A DNA stretch of 64,000 bases from Syngnathus acus (Eukaryota; Chordata; Actinopteri; Syngnathiformes; Syngnathidae), in assembly GCF_901709675.1 (NCBI RefSeq), contig NC_051088.1:11124193-11188192 (forward strand). Reading direction: 5' to 3'. Positions 46,728 to 60,004 of the stretch are shown here, in pieces; within the stretch, counting starts at the first letter, position 1; every line of letters starts with the position of its first letter. A model generated the notes under the pieces. That model worked only from the letters and a program-made list of their open reading frames with translations, had not been told where the DNA came from and searched no databases. The position numbers and the translations under genes are program-made.

Positions 46728-46779
46728 CTCACTCACAAACAGCCTCGCATACTTCCATTCAGCGACCGGCACAAAGACT
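46728..46779 (-). other. rnf41: rnf41 untranslated exon 2
   Basis: A 52-nt segment bounded on the minus strand by a strong acceptor (TTTTTTGCAG) and donor (GAG|GTAACC), between the candidate exon 1 and the ATG exon. Predicted from splice signals only. Confidence 0.55.
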
Positions 46780-47771
46780 CTGCAAAAAATAAAACACACA
46801 CATACTCATAAACAACACAGAGGCTATTTAAGGCAAGAAAAAAAGTTTGCTTTGTCATCCCACACGCAGAAACACTACCACCACACTATTGCGTTTAATG
46901 CAAAATACTGAAACACCCTTTGATAGACCAACAACGATATGCTCTTGTAATTAAATTATTCAGCACGGAAACTATCCAAAATGTCTTCTGGAAGTCTGGC
47001 CAGAAAGCTCATCCTTTGATTAGAGGGTCTGTGTCCAACTAGCTAGTTGTAATTGTTTTGCTTTGTTTCTGTTTAATTATATAAAGAGAGTTCTCGGTTT
47101 ACGACGTCATGCGCAGTTACGAGCTTTAATCTTTTAGGACATATATTTAATACAAATTCGACCGATTGAGATTACGAAGTAGTTTGTGTAGCGTCATAAG
47201 TATGTCGTATACTGAGGACCACCTTACGTCGTCGTCTATTTTTTTATGTCGTTAGTGTAAAAGTGGAGTGGTCATGTTTTCATTTCTATATGCACTGTCG
47301 TTTTCAACTACGATGCACACGAATAAACATCAGTGATCGACTTTTATTTCCGTGATACCATGATCCAGCCAGCCATGTAGCATGTTATCCACACAGGCAA
47401 GTAGGTGATGCTGTGCCCTGATTCTGCCGTCCAAAGGACACTCAATCTCTTCACCGCCGTCACACTCACTCGATCCCCCAAAACAACCCAGATTTCAACA
47501 TTAGCTACGCACTGCTTTTGCACACAATGTACAGTCAACTGTATATTAAATGCGCGCATCCTAATGCAATAGCGGATGTGTCCGCCTCTTGCACGTAGCG
47601 AGCTAGCTAGCGAACCGCCAAGCAACATCGATGCTGTCGCTGTTTTCCTCTGGACATTAGCCCCGGAGCTAAACAGGCACAGCGATAATATTGGCAAGTT
47701 ACGCACCGACAAATGGCTATCTACCCTTATGCACACTCGACTAAAACACCGTAACAAAGTGACAGACTTAC

Positions 47772-47912
47772 TTGCTGGTGCTGTAAAACAGCGACCGGCG
47801 AGGATTTCGGTGTAGTTTGGCTCGTGTGACTGTTAGCTTGGGCTAGTCGCGTCCTGCCGTGCTACATCCTACGCTTGCTGCGTCACCCATACGCCGACGG
47901 ACGATGACGTCA
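47772..47912 (-). promoter_or_regulatory. rnf41: rnf41 exon 1 and promoter with consensus CRE
   Basis: The minus-strand donor AGCAA|GTAAGTCTG ends at 47772, and a GC-richer segment extends to about 47870 as a plausible untranslated exon 1. A perfect 8-bp CRE palindrome TGACGTCA (47905-47912) lies just upstream, suggesting a CREB/ATF-bound TATA-less promoter. The start site is inferred. Confidence 0.55.
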
Positions 47913-48111
47913 CGACGCAAGTTCTGCCAGCTCTCATCAGGTGCAGGTTGGAAATTATTATTGAATTATTATATGATCATTCATATATGTCCAAAGAAGA
48001 ATAGGGAGAACTCTATTATTCTCACAATGAAAAAAGATAGGAGGTTAAAATGAACAAAGAATGTATTTTAGAAGCACAAACACATTTAGTCTTTTGAGAT
48101 TTTCTTCAACA

Positions 48112-48420
48112 TTTGGAGTGTGTCTGTGGGAACCGTTGTCCATTTCTGACATCAGAAGTTGGACCTGAGGAGTCCATTCTTGTTCTTCCCAGGCCTTATA
48201 ACACCTTCAAAAAAGAAGCACTCTCCAACTAGTTCTCATGATGCTGAAATCATCCATTGCAACAAAACCGTATTAGTTAATTCAAAGCAGACACGCTGAT
48301 GATAGTGTTGGCCACACCCAGACTGGTCCTGCCAGAAAGAAGTGTGTGATTTGTCACTCATCGGAACACCATACTGATTGCCTGAGGAGTTTGGGAACAG
48401 TTGATGAGTCAGCAGAACGT
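48112..48420. mobile_element. Second Tc1/mariner-like remnant
   Basis: Shares GGAGTGTGTCTGTGGGAA with the copy at 38044. It continues with CAGACTGGTCCTGCCAGAAA and GTGTGTGATTTGTCACTCATC, which match the transposase-coding part of a fish Tc1-like element as I recall it. Heavily mutated, without intact ends. Confidence 0.55.
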
Positions 48421-48733
48421 CTGTGACTAAAATATTGCTTAGTTGTTGTTTGGTTGTTGATTTTTTTTTTTTTAAATCAGAAAACACCATCAAATAACAG
48501 CGATTAGTTAAGGTAATCAGGATTTATGATTTGTAAGACACTTTTATGATATTTTCTGTTATCTGTTATTTTGTAAAGTGCTTTAAGGTGCATTGAAAGA
48601 CAAGTTCATAAAATCTAGAAGCTTCTAATGAGTGAAGCAATTCAGTCTCTGTCGTCATGTATGTTTGCAGTGCCATACGTGTAAATCAAAAGTCAAGAAG
48701 ACAGCACAGTGAGTAAATATTTAGCAATAGCAC

Positions 48734-48739
48734 TTTATT
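48734..48739 (-). terminator. Candidate distal ankrd52 polyadenylation signal
   Basis: Minus-strand AATAAAG, the most distal clear signal before the Tc1 relic and the rnf41 promoter. Earlier AATAAA motifs (for example 52579-52584 and 54008-54013) could act as alternative sites. Confidence 0.45.
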
Positions 48740-51700
48740 CAACACAAACAACCCTAAGCCACAATACTGAATGACAAGACCAATTGGCTGCAGCAAACAT
48801 TTTATAAAATAGATTCATAGGTTTGAATGTCACTAAATTCTTTTTTTTTCTTTTAATGTCAGAAAGACAAATGCAGGTTTTTCCAAAACAGTGAATGATA
48901 ATTGACATATTTACCATTTTTTTTTGTAACAAATCATCATTCACATGTTCACACAAAGGAATAACAAGGCAAAGTGCTTTCAGGATTGCATTGTCGAATA
49001 AACTCAAGATAACAAATATGAACTGGTTGAGGTGAGGCAGCGGGCTGGATGAGGGTGTGTGTGTGTGTGTGGGGGGGGGAAATCAGTCCTGTCCTACAAC
49101 GATAGCAGATGCATTAGGCTGGAAGGGCGGGATCTGAACCTCATCCTGTCCCCCTTGCCGTCAAAGTGAACGTAGGGGTTGTCGCAACTGGGCAGAGACA
49201 AGACGCCTACCGAGCACAATATGGTTTCTGTAAAAACACAGAGTGGATGGATGGATCCTAAAGGCGGACGGCACAGCGGGCGCTCAAAGTCTCGCCTCTG
49301 ACGCCGAATCAGGAGTCCACCCTTCCACTGTCCTTGTGACAACCTGCGATATTGTCACGCTCCCGGGTAATCAATACTGTTCCAGAATGAAGTTACAGTT
49401 ACAGCCAGAGGCAATAATGGGATTCCAAGGGGGAACTAAAAGCCAATATGTGGTTACTGGTTTTCTACAAGATGACTCCGCTGTGCGCCACTTCAATGTT
49501 AAAGGGGGACTATCATCATAATCTGCATCGTAACATTGTCTGGCTTCACATTCCAGTGGTGTATAGTCGTATAAATGCTTCTCATAGTTCTCCCAGACAC
49601 ACAATCGAGCACACTATTCATCGACACTACCACTGCTTAGGATAAAGTCAGTTTGTATTCCCATATTGGCGAGCACTTCTAGTTGGAACAAGGTGGAGAG
49701 ACAAACCATACTCAAAGCTGCAAAAACAAGGAGGTAGGAGAAATGCTACGGAGAACAGCAAGTGTTGCAAACGCCAAGGTTCACTTCACCAACTGAGCGA
49801 GTCGACCTGGAGAACGGCAGCTCATCTCGAAGAGTCGGTTCGGCTGTTAAATTCGAAAAACGGTCGTTTGCAGTCAGCTGCACTCTAAGTACATGCGAGT
49901 TAAATTGATCTAATGTGCTGCTTGACCACTTGAAGGGAACAAACAATGTGCTCGCAACTACTTCCTCTTGAAATGATACCTTGGCTACCCAATGAAAAGC
50001 CAGGATTTCTATTTTTGGCCTTTTTTGTATTCATGAAGAAACGCAACCAAATTCTTATCATTTGAATAAAAATAATATTTATGCCGATTTAAATCAGAAA
50101 AACAATTTGCTCGCAGATATCCGGGAAGATGACATCATCTTTTCTAATGTTACATTCGATATGTTTGCTGAGAACTGCAGTGAAGTCTGTTCTGTGTACC
50201 TTTGACCAGTGTCTGAATTTGTCCAGTTAAAAAATGACAAAACCCATTATGTTGGGTGGTGGAGAAATCATTAATAATAATTAAAAAAAAGACTCGATCA
50301 AATTTGCGGTTCAACGAAATTCTGGCAGTGTGAGACTCGATGCGATGAGCTGCTGTGCCAAGTTCCTCAGCCTTCAAAAAATACAAACTATCTTTAAGAG
50401 TCTCTCCCAGTTTGTAATTGTCAAAGTCCAACGCATTGGTTGGTCCTGTTGTCATCACAGGTCTTGCTGCTGGTGATGGCATTGACTCCTTTAGCGCACA
50501 GTAGAACAAGTAGATTTGCAGATTTTGTAAATGAGGTAATCAGGCTAACTAGGGAACCCTGTCATTGACGCAGGCACACAAGCACATCCACGAGCGAGCC
50601 CACTTCATTCACCCGTAAAGTAAAACAACAAAAACAAAACATAAAAGCAAGTCTATTCAGATGGACAGGACCAAGGAAATGGAGTCAACTTTGGAATGTT
50701 GGGCTTTTCTTTTTGTGTTCAATGTGAAGGTGCACTGTGAAATTCGCTGATTGTAACTCATCACATGCCCTGATTCAGAGTCCTTCCACTCCTCGATAAG
50801 GGCTCACTTGTATGTCCTCAGTTAAGCCACTCCAAGTAAAAACAGGCAACCGGTTTTCTACCGGCTTCTTTTTCGACATAAGGCTGCCTCAGCCTGCATC
50901 AAGTCCAGTTGTGAGGATTGTTAATAGCTCGTGAGCATCAATGAGGTGGCGACATCTACAGTGACTAAACAAAAGCAATAAACCAAACAAAGACGGACGA
51001 TCACTCCTAAAATGTCACAGGACATGCAAGTATACATCCTTTCCTACAGTAGGCTATTCCTCGAAACACATTCAAAGGGGGGCTCCTAAGGGACAACTTC
51101 TCCATTATGGCTCTGTTTTAGAGGAATCACAACACGGTGAGGCAACTTCCATCACGCAGTAAAAAGGTGCGCTGTTGAAAACACAAATTAAAGAAAAACC
51201 AGAAGAACAAAACCAAAAATCCTTAGCCTTTTTTTTCCTTACCAGGCTGGATTTACACTACATGTGGTGTTTCAAGCGGCAAATTCATATCTGTAGCCGA
51301 ATTATCTGACCTAACCCAAAACTGTGCTAACATTTACTTGAAAGGCAAAGGCCTGTGCAGTAGGGAACACATCCAGAAAGTCAGGGAAAGGAAAGTTATC
51401 ATTTTCCTTTGAGACAAGAAAAAAAAAAAAAAAAAAGTAAACAACATTAAAGCAACCCATGTCATTTAGTTTGGTCTGTTCCAAAACATATGCCACAGTT
51501 CACTATTTCCATGCTAAATGCACTCATGTGCTTTCATTGTTGTTTTGATTTGCCACAGTTGTGTCAATTGGCAGTTTGCGGTCACCCAACTCACATAAAC
51601 AGGGGACCTGTGATCTGATCGAATTATTGGCAGGTATCTCATTTATATCCCAACATTATTTTTGATTTAAGATAGATTGATTTGTGGCACCAATTGTTGA

Positions 51701-54700
51701 TTAAACACAATGGAAAGCACTTGCGGGAAAAGCAAAGTGCAGCAGTTGTCTGCAAACAGAGGTGTGGTTGATTCACTCCCAACTAGTTTGGGGTTTGTAC
51801 AAGATGATCAACATCAGCTATGCACACAAAAAAAAAAAAAAAATGGTGTCACACTCACTATGTAGTGTAAATTCAGCCTAAGTTTTCATTGTCACTTCAA
51901 CAATGAATGTGAGCTAAGTGCTCCTTCTTCATTTCCCCCAAAAGACATTGCTTCTCTGCTGGTGAAAACAAACGGCACTTTTGAGGGGAATGTTTCTCAT
52001 TAAAAAACAAACAAAAAAACAGGACAATCAACTCCAGGGAACAAAAGTATGGAAACACGTACAGTAGGCTATACAGTAGATAGAAATCTCAGGAGTCGGA
52101 CTGTACAAGCTTTAGGCTACACGCTGAAAAGGGAGGAACACGCAAGAATTTTTAATGCTCAACATTAACACAAATATAAGGCATTTTCAATACTCCTTTT
52201 ATCCGCATATATCACAGACAGCAGGACTAAATTTTTTTCCTTTAGTTTTTTTTTTTTTTTTTTTGGAGAAATGTTTCATTCAAGGAGGAGGATGCATATA
52301 CATCTACACATGCGAAGGAACCTGTCTACCAGCTAGAAACCAGAAGTGGAGGAATAAAAGATTCCAAAGTACAACAGTGTCCTCCATGAGGACATACACA
52401 CGCTCACACACACACACACACGCACCTACTAATTCTGTCTACCAGCCAACTTGTACACGGCGCTTCCACCAAGCGGGCGGCTCGTCAAAGCTGGATCACA
52501 GTTTTAAGAACGAAATAGCACACACACGTACACTCCCGCAACCAAACGCCATCTCTCGGAACACAAACGAGAAAATCCTTTATTTGCTACAGCTGAGTGA
52601 ATTTTGGTGTTCAACTTAAAAGCATATTAAATAATCCACGGAGGAAGCAACGGTAAACAAAAGGTTATTGCACTTTTATCTTTTGTCTATTTCCAAAGGA
52701 GGTCAGCTTAAGAAGATTCATGCCTCGGTTAAGACGACACGTTACGCCACTTCTAGAGTACGATTCACACGGTTATTAACACTGCACACTGGCTACTACG
52801 GCAACCCTACTTGTACTCGGTCTAGTCTAAATGACACACAAATCAACAATCGGTTGGCAAACACAACAAATGATGTGATTCCGCACATCTTCAATGGATA
52901 GCGAAGAGCTGAGGACACTCTGAAGAAGCTCAGAGAATCCACGCGGTTGTCTTTCTACAGTTTGTGTGACTTGACAGTCAAGGTTGGGATGCACCGATTT
53001 ATCGGGTGGTCGCCAGACTTCTCACCGTCATCGACCATCAGTGACACTGATGGGTGTGGGTGATGCTATCGCTTCATTTTGGAAGGCCGTTTTATCAAGA
53101 CCTTGATCTTACAAGAAATACAATTTTGCCTCGTCTCTTTTGCTACATCCCCGGTATCAAGGTGTTAAAGGCCGGTTATCACTGCATCCCATAGTCAAAC
53201 CTCATCTGTACCGAAATATGTCCTTCAAACGAGATTTTGGGAGGGGCGAGCAGAACTTTGCGGTGCTGTCTTTGGATTTGTGCTTTCATACCGTTTGATC
53301 CCAATCCATTCACATGCTCGATGTGCCCGAACAACTGTCTCAAATGTGCAACGTGGAGTGGCTAAAACCAAAACCAAGAGAATCTGATCGCAGAGGGTCA
53401 ATGGTGGGGGTGTGGGGGGGCGGTCTTGGATGAGCCTCGGACTGCGGTCCGACATGCTGAGTGAAATATCATTTTCCACATTGTATAAGGCTTCCGGGAA
53501 ATACAAATGGAAGACCGTACCTTTCGGTAGTAACAAATAAAAGGCACCGTGCCACCGCTGTGCTTGATAGTCCACACTGATAGGGCGGGGAAGGGAATGT
53601 AGGGTCGTGGCTAATGACCAAGAAAAATTGTTTGACTGGACAAGAGGTCAAATAAAGTAGCTACCTTCCAACAGTTAGACAGTTTCCCACCACCCTCTAT
53701 GATATGCAATGTTGACTGTCATGGGAAAAGACATTCTTGAGTTTTTATTCGTATAAAAAAAAAAAAAAAAAAAAAAAAAAGGGGGTCCGGGAAGAAGGTG
53801 AGTTATAGTTAGCGTCGTCACACACAGGATGAGGTAAAACGGCAGGTCCAATAAAAAGTATGAGAAGGTGCGGCAGGGAGCGACTTGCAAAAGGTAGAAG
53901 AAAACGCAAGCGAGTGACAATTCCGTCAATATACATTTCCGATTGAGGCTGGTTTAAAAAGAATTGCACAACTCATGGCGAGATGGACTCTTTGCCTAGC
54001 TGCACTTCATTTATTATGAATAGAATTAGTATCATATTTCCTTTCTGCGTGAATAATGTGAGAAGCACCGCTTTGAACCCCCTGTGGCCATAACGGAGGA
54101 GCCTAAGTTGATTGTTTGCAAGTAAATTCTGACTCAATTCATTCACAGTGGAAAATATGGCATTATCCTTCTCTCGGGACAATCTCTGCACCATGGCAAC
54201 CTTCAGCTATGTGCTACCGTGACAAATTTGTGTGCTTCTTGACACCCGAAGGCCAACATGCCATTTTAGCTGTCTCGTCCGTAACCACACACAAGCAGAT
54301 GTGTCAATGTGTCAGGTATTGCCAGGGATCGGGGGGAAAAAAAAATTTTTTTTTTGTTTGTTTGTTTTTTTAATGCTTTTAAGGCGAACGGCTCAACAGA
54401 GGATCAAAGTTGAATCGAAATTTGCCGTTTTTTTGTTGTTATTTATCAGCATCGTTTCAAGTAAGAATCGCGACATCCATAGAGGTAAATCCATCCATCC
54501 ATTATCTGAAAATACCATTTTTTCCTCCAAATTGTTATGACATCAACAAATTAGTTCTGACACGTGCCCGCACACACACACGCACACACACGCACACAGT
54601 TTGCCGAACAAGCACAAATGGGATTGCTTTGCCTATATCAAAACGAGGTTGTCCAATTACAAAACCCCACTGACAGAGTACTTGTGTCCAAGTATTCAAA

Positions 54701-57700
54701 TATCCCATGCAAATATTTATTTTGCTATATTCCTAAATGGTACAAAGACATGCAAGTCCAAACATTATAATTATAATAATAATCCTGCTTATTAGGGAAT
54801 AAGTTACTGACCAATGAGTTACATCTAAAGGCAAATAAAGGTTTCTATGGCACTAAATGGGTATTTGCTTAGGTAAATTTGTGTCAAATATACGCGACCA
54901 TATTCTGATGTAGACCTTTGTCTTGTTTTCTTTTATCCCGGTTCATAAGGCATTCTCAATGAAACGAATGTCAAATTGTCCCACATACACCTTGTTGGCC
55001 GCAATAAAAATCCCCGGAAACAACAATTAGCCGCCAAACGGCAAGGTAGATAACACACTCTCAAACAAGAGGTTTACAGCACACGCTACCAGGGGCATTT
55101 TCCACTACTTCAAGATCTCTTGCTTGAGGGGGAAAAAACCCGACCTGACATTCATTTCAGTCATGGCTCAGATTGAATGGTCAGACTGTAAACGGCCTGA
55201 ATGAATGCATAAATCAATTGGTTCTGTAGTGGGCGGTTTCCCCATCCTCCTTACACAGGTTTTGGCAATAGTTGGGAATGAGTCAAAACTCGCATTTGTA
55301 TTTGACCATTGGCATAAATGACTTAGCCTATGGGGATGGCAATGTTTGTGCTGCATTCAATCTCACACTGTTGCTACAATTGAACCAACCACCTATTTTA
55401 TCTATATCAACATGCACAACACTTATTACTGACACACACAGAACACTACAGGTATGTCCCAAACGAAAAGCTTGTATAGTTGCAGGGAGGCAACGTCTCT
55501 GTTTACTGGTCACATTTGGACATCATTAGAGAGGAGGGGGGGAAGGAAAAAAAAGAAAAAAAACATCCCTGCCAGAACGGACAAGCACCTACAAATGGCC
55601 GGTGTATGTGTGTGGTGTTTCTAAGGATGTCGAGTCGGCACACTTTGCTCAAAGTGTCTCGGGCCAACTGATCAGGAAGGAAGGCGCAGCCCCTCAGAGA
55701 ATGCTCTGTTAGAGGACGCTTTCTCTCTCACCCAAATTTCCACACACCGAAACGAGATTGAAAAGCCAGTGGGCGGTGGGCAGAGCTCCGAGCGCTCGGA
55801 AACACCATTTGCTAATCAATGCAAAGCACTAAATCGACAACCAGCCGACCATTCCTGTAATTCAGCAGCAACACACATGCATGTAAACATAAGGACATAC
55901 ATTACATCTGCTCCATTTTGCACACTTAGAACCTGAATGTACGAAAGTGCGTGCTTGACTAATTAAGTGCTGTGGGATTAAGGTTAAAAAGGGAATCAAA
56001 TTTCATGGAACATCCCATCCATGTAAACAAAAACCTAATACTAATCATCCTGCTGAATTCTAATTGGTTCATTAATTTTGCTTGCTGTTCCAAGCACAGA
56101 TCCTGAGATCACAAACAATGTACCTTTTTAAATAACTCAAGAGAATAATGACAAATGAATTTCATCTCAGCAAACTAGCACCGGCTCCTCTGGACCGGAG
56201 TCTGTGTCAATTGTAAAATGATGTAAGGAAGGGAGACAGGGAGGATTCGAACAACAGGTCTCGGTCCTCATCACCCATCTGGTCAACTAATGTGTGCAAT
56301 TGTGCCACTTGACTAGCAGTGGCTACTGTGTAAAGTTATCACGGCCGGCAGACGAAGCAAATAACGACAAAACCAAAATAAAATACGTTGCCAACAGCTG
56401 TAACGGTGCAATACAATCATCTTTAGTATGCATTTAGTATGTTTAGTACCAGAAATGGGATGACGAGAAAAAAAAACAAAAAAATAAAAACAGCAAGAAG
56501 CTCGTATTTGGATTTCTGCTATTCCTGAACTCGGCACTGGGGATGGGCATAATTGTGTGGAATTGATTGCTGATTCAGCAACTCTTGAAGCAAATGAGGC
56601 TTGACGCCGTGAGCTACTTGGTGGAAAACAAGAGGCGCTGTTCATTCAGTCTCAACCAGCGCGGACACTAGAACACGACACTAGCTTGCGGCAAGTTACG
56701 CTACGCACGGTCACGGGGTATCAGAACATGCCGTGAAATTCTCCCGTCTCGCTAGAATATATTTCAAAATGTATCGATTATTCCACCTTCATTTCTCCCC
56801 AGAGTCGATCGTGAAATTGAATTCAAATGCCATCCCTACTCGACAACACGTATTGGCCGAAGCAAATATGATCTATTTTTTTCTTTTAAAATATATTGTC
56901 GTGGTTCGTGCTAACGAACGAGAAGAATACGAGATGCTCATAATACTTTTGCCACTGAATTCCAACTGAAATGACGAAAGGCATGGGTCGAAAAAGGCAT
57001 TTGATGAGACGCCGTCAAAGGCAATCCAGTGCATTTGTGTTGACACAGACGGTTTAAAATGCCCAAAACACGCAGAGCCATTCGTTTAGTCTTCAGGTCA
57101 TCTGTCACAGAGTAAGACCAAAAAGAAAACCAAACACATTCCAGGGAAACAAAAGCCCTTGTGACAGTGATTGTCTATTCAATAAAACAAACAAAAAGGC
57201 CAAAAGAAAAACTATTGCTCATAAGTTGCCAAATCATAATAATAATGATAATAATAATAATAATAATGGAGGCAGTAAAATAAGCTGAAAATATGCTTCA
57301 ACTTGACGACTACCACGAGATAGAAGCTATTAAGACGAGTTCAAGAAAATCCTTCAACACTGATGACACACACACACGCACTCACTCACTCACACGTGCA
57401 CGAAAAGGCCTAAACGCCACACCAAACTATCGCTTAGGCCACGCTAACTCTGAAATCTTTGAACAAACACTGTTCAAAAGATGGGAACGAAATTGAAATG
57501 GCTTGTTCATTTATGTGCTCAGATATACGACGCTCTGATGAGGTGTTGTTGGCAGATATTACTTGTAAAGCCTTCATCTAGGAAATCAACAAGGCCTCGG
57601 TCACTTCACTACATCCTACAGTAGTTTTCCCCGACCTACAAACAAACAAAAAGAACGTCAGCCCTACGGACCCTGGGCGAAGATGAAGCAGCTGCTAAAC

Positions 57701-58617
57701 GAGTTGACGAGGTATATCAAGATCTATTGTCTCTCTCTGTACAGTACAGTTCATCTCAAATAAATAATTTTATAGCCATAGTAGTGTTGATCAACTTTGG
57801 TCATAACATATGCTTAGAAACATTCTAGCCTAACAAACACTTAGTTAGCATCTTGAAAATATCAGCATCGGCATTCGGGCCCAGATGCCGGCGTGGCGCT
57901 CCTTTGCAAGGAGGCGCGTTAAATGTATTCAGCAGCGTCACCTAATTTTTTTTCCCACAATGCCCAAAAAGTTAGAAGCCGTTTAAAAGTACACCACAGA
58001 ATCTTTGTGACCCTTTCAGATTGTACTGTCGTACATAGGCATTGCACTTATCAGCTAATTTGATTTTTTTTTTTTTTCCCTTGTGTGGTTCCTTCATTAA
58101 AAAAAATCAAATAAAATCAAGGCTAAGGTAGAATTAAAAAAACAAAAAAAGGAAAAAAAAAACATCTTGAAAAGAAACTCTGATCATTTTTGGGAAGGCT
58201 GAACGTTCCTCTACAAGGTCACCAAAGTGATATGATTTCACGCAACGATATGACGGTGAGACTTGTTCCAGTGCCGTTATGTAGCTGATGCTTTTAAAGG
58301 GTTCAAATGACTTCCGCATGGCCAGATTACATTTGTTTGGACGTCACACTTGATCGGCGTGGCCTTGTAGAGCAACAAACCTCTATGGAGTAAGCACTAC
58401 TCTGGGGTGGAGGAATGGGGATCTAATTGCATATTAGGTTTGACTGCACCTCAAGAGAAGATCAAAACATTCACGCACACACAAACATACATACATACAT
58501 ACACAGAATAGATATGTAGGCGGTGCTCTCCTGGTCCTCTTGGCCACGTTAAAGGGAGACACCCCTGGTGGTAGATGACGGTGACAGCAGCATGACCGAG
58601 CCCGACGGCGTCACCCC
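48740..58617 (-). other. ankrd52: Gene-free 9.9 kb, probable long ankrd52 3' UTR
   Basis: No coding sequence, splice pattern or recognisable transposon was found in this stretch, in contrast to flanking regions. It holds only simple runs such as (ATA)n near 57232-57268, an A-run at 53757-53780 and CA-rich bits. It begins at the ankrd52 stop codon and ends at a good AATAAA. Mammalian ANKRD52 messages also have very long 3' UTRs as I recall. The minus strand is T-rich, typical of UTRs. This is inference only. Confidence 0.45.
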
Positions 58618-59927
58618 TCACTCGGACAGACAGCCGTCCAGGCCCACCGGGGCGCCGTGGCGGTCTTTGACGTAGCCGTTGTGGAGGCCGTTGCTGGGCA
58701 GGGGAGCGCAGGCGGCCGTGATGCCGCAGTGCTTGAGCAAGTTGAGGCCTGGCGACGGGGAGACGCCAGGCGAGGAGCAGGAGCAAGAGGAAGGGTCAAG
58801 TTGTGGGAAAGGCTTCATGGTAGAGAGGATCAGAGCCAGGCAGTCAGCCACGTCTTTGTTGGGCGCGCACGCCAGAGCAGGGGTGTGGCCTGGTGGATGA
58901 GGAAAAAAGTCACATGACAACACTGTCCAATAAAAACCCTACAAAGTAGGGATGGTCAGATATGCCAATTTCCCCCACCCAAAAATTTTAATAGCTCAAT
59001 TCTGATTTTTACAAATTCTAATTGAGCCAAGAGATGTTTTATCAATTCACTGATAAAACACCAATTGTGAATTGTAGCTTGGTAATGTGAAAATGACTGC
59101 GCTCATGTCATTTTCTTAGCAGGAATTAAACTCAACAGTCGCATTCTTTTTTTAATGAGTCCCCTGAGGGAGTGTGAAAAGTGGCAAAATATAGCAATCA
59201 AATCGCAAGGTTTGCAACAATGACTCCTTTTGTAATTGAGCTTCTCTGTTCACAGCCCTATTGTCAGTGTACGCAGTGTCGATAAGCGCAGATGAAACAT
59301 AAAATAATTGGTAAACTGCCAGCACAAGAAGGTTAACCAAGTGTCCTGGAACAGATAGCGTTCAAATTTGAACATTCATGAGATGCTCACCTTCCTCATC
59401 CACAGCCAGGACAGTTGCTCCTCTGCTCAGCAGCGCCTGCACCACTGTGGCCAGGCCATTACGAGCGGCCAGATGCAGGGGCCTGGAAGAGATCAAATAA
59501 AAAAAAACGTAATCATTTCCAATTTATTCTCAAGGAGCACAAAAAATGTGAACGATTACAAAGGGATTCTATTGGTCCCTAATAACAATAGCATTCATTC
59601 TCACATTTGCAGAGCACTGTTGGTAGCGTTCACAAGGGTGGGATTGTGGATCTCTCCCAGAATCAGCAGAGCGCACATTTCATGAGCCTGAGGGGACAGC
59701 AAACAAAAAGTGACAAAAAATCATTACACTCTGAGAAACCATGATTATATGGCCTGAAATGACAAAAATATCTGGGCTTTTTTAAAAAAAATGTTTTATA
59801 TTGACTATGAATGTGAATGAGTATAGATTGTTACATGCAGTTTCTCACACGTGAGATTAATAAAGTTCCTCTTATCTTATCTTATTAGAATGAGTACTTT
59901 GGTGGATTAAGTGGTCCTTGTTTAAAA

Positions 59928-60004
<77 letters not shown>

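Noticed and set aside
58451-58917. Arg/Pro-rich and plus-strand frames around 58.5-58.9 kb
   Set aside because: Out-of-frame or antisense shadows of the last ankrd52 exon.
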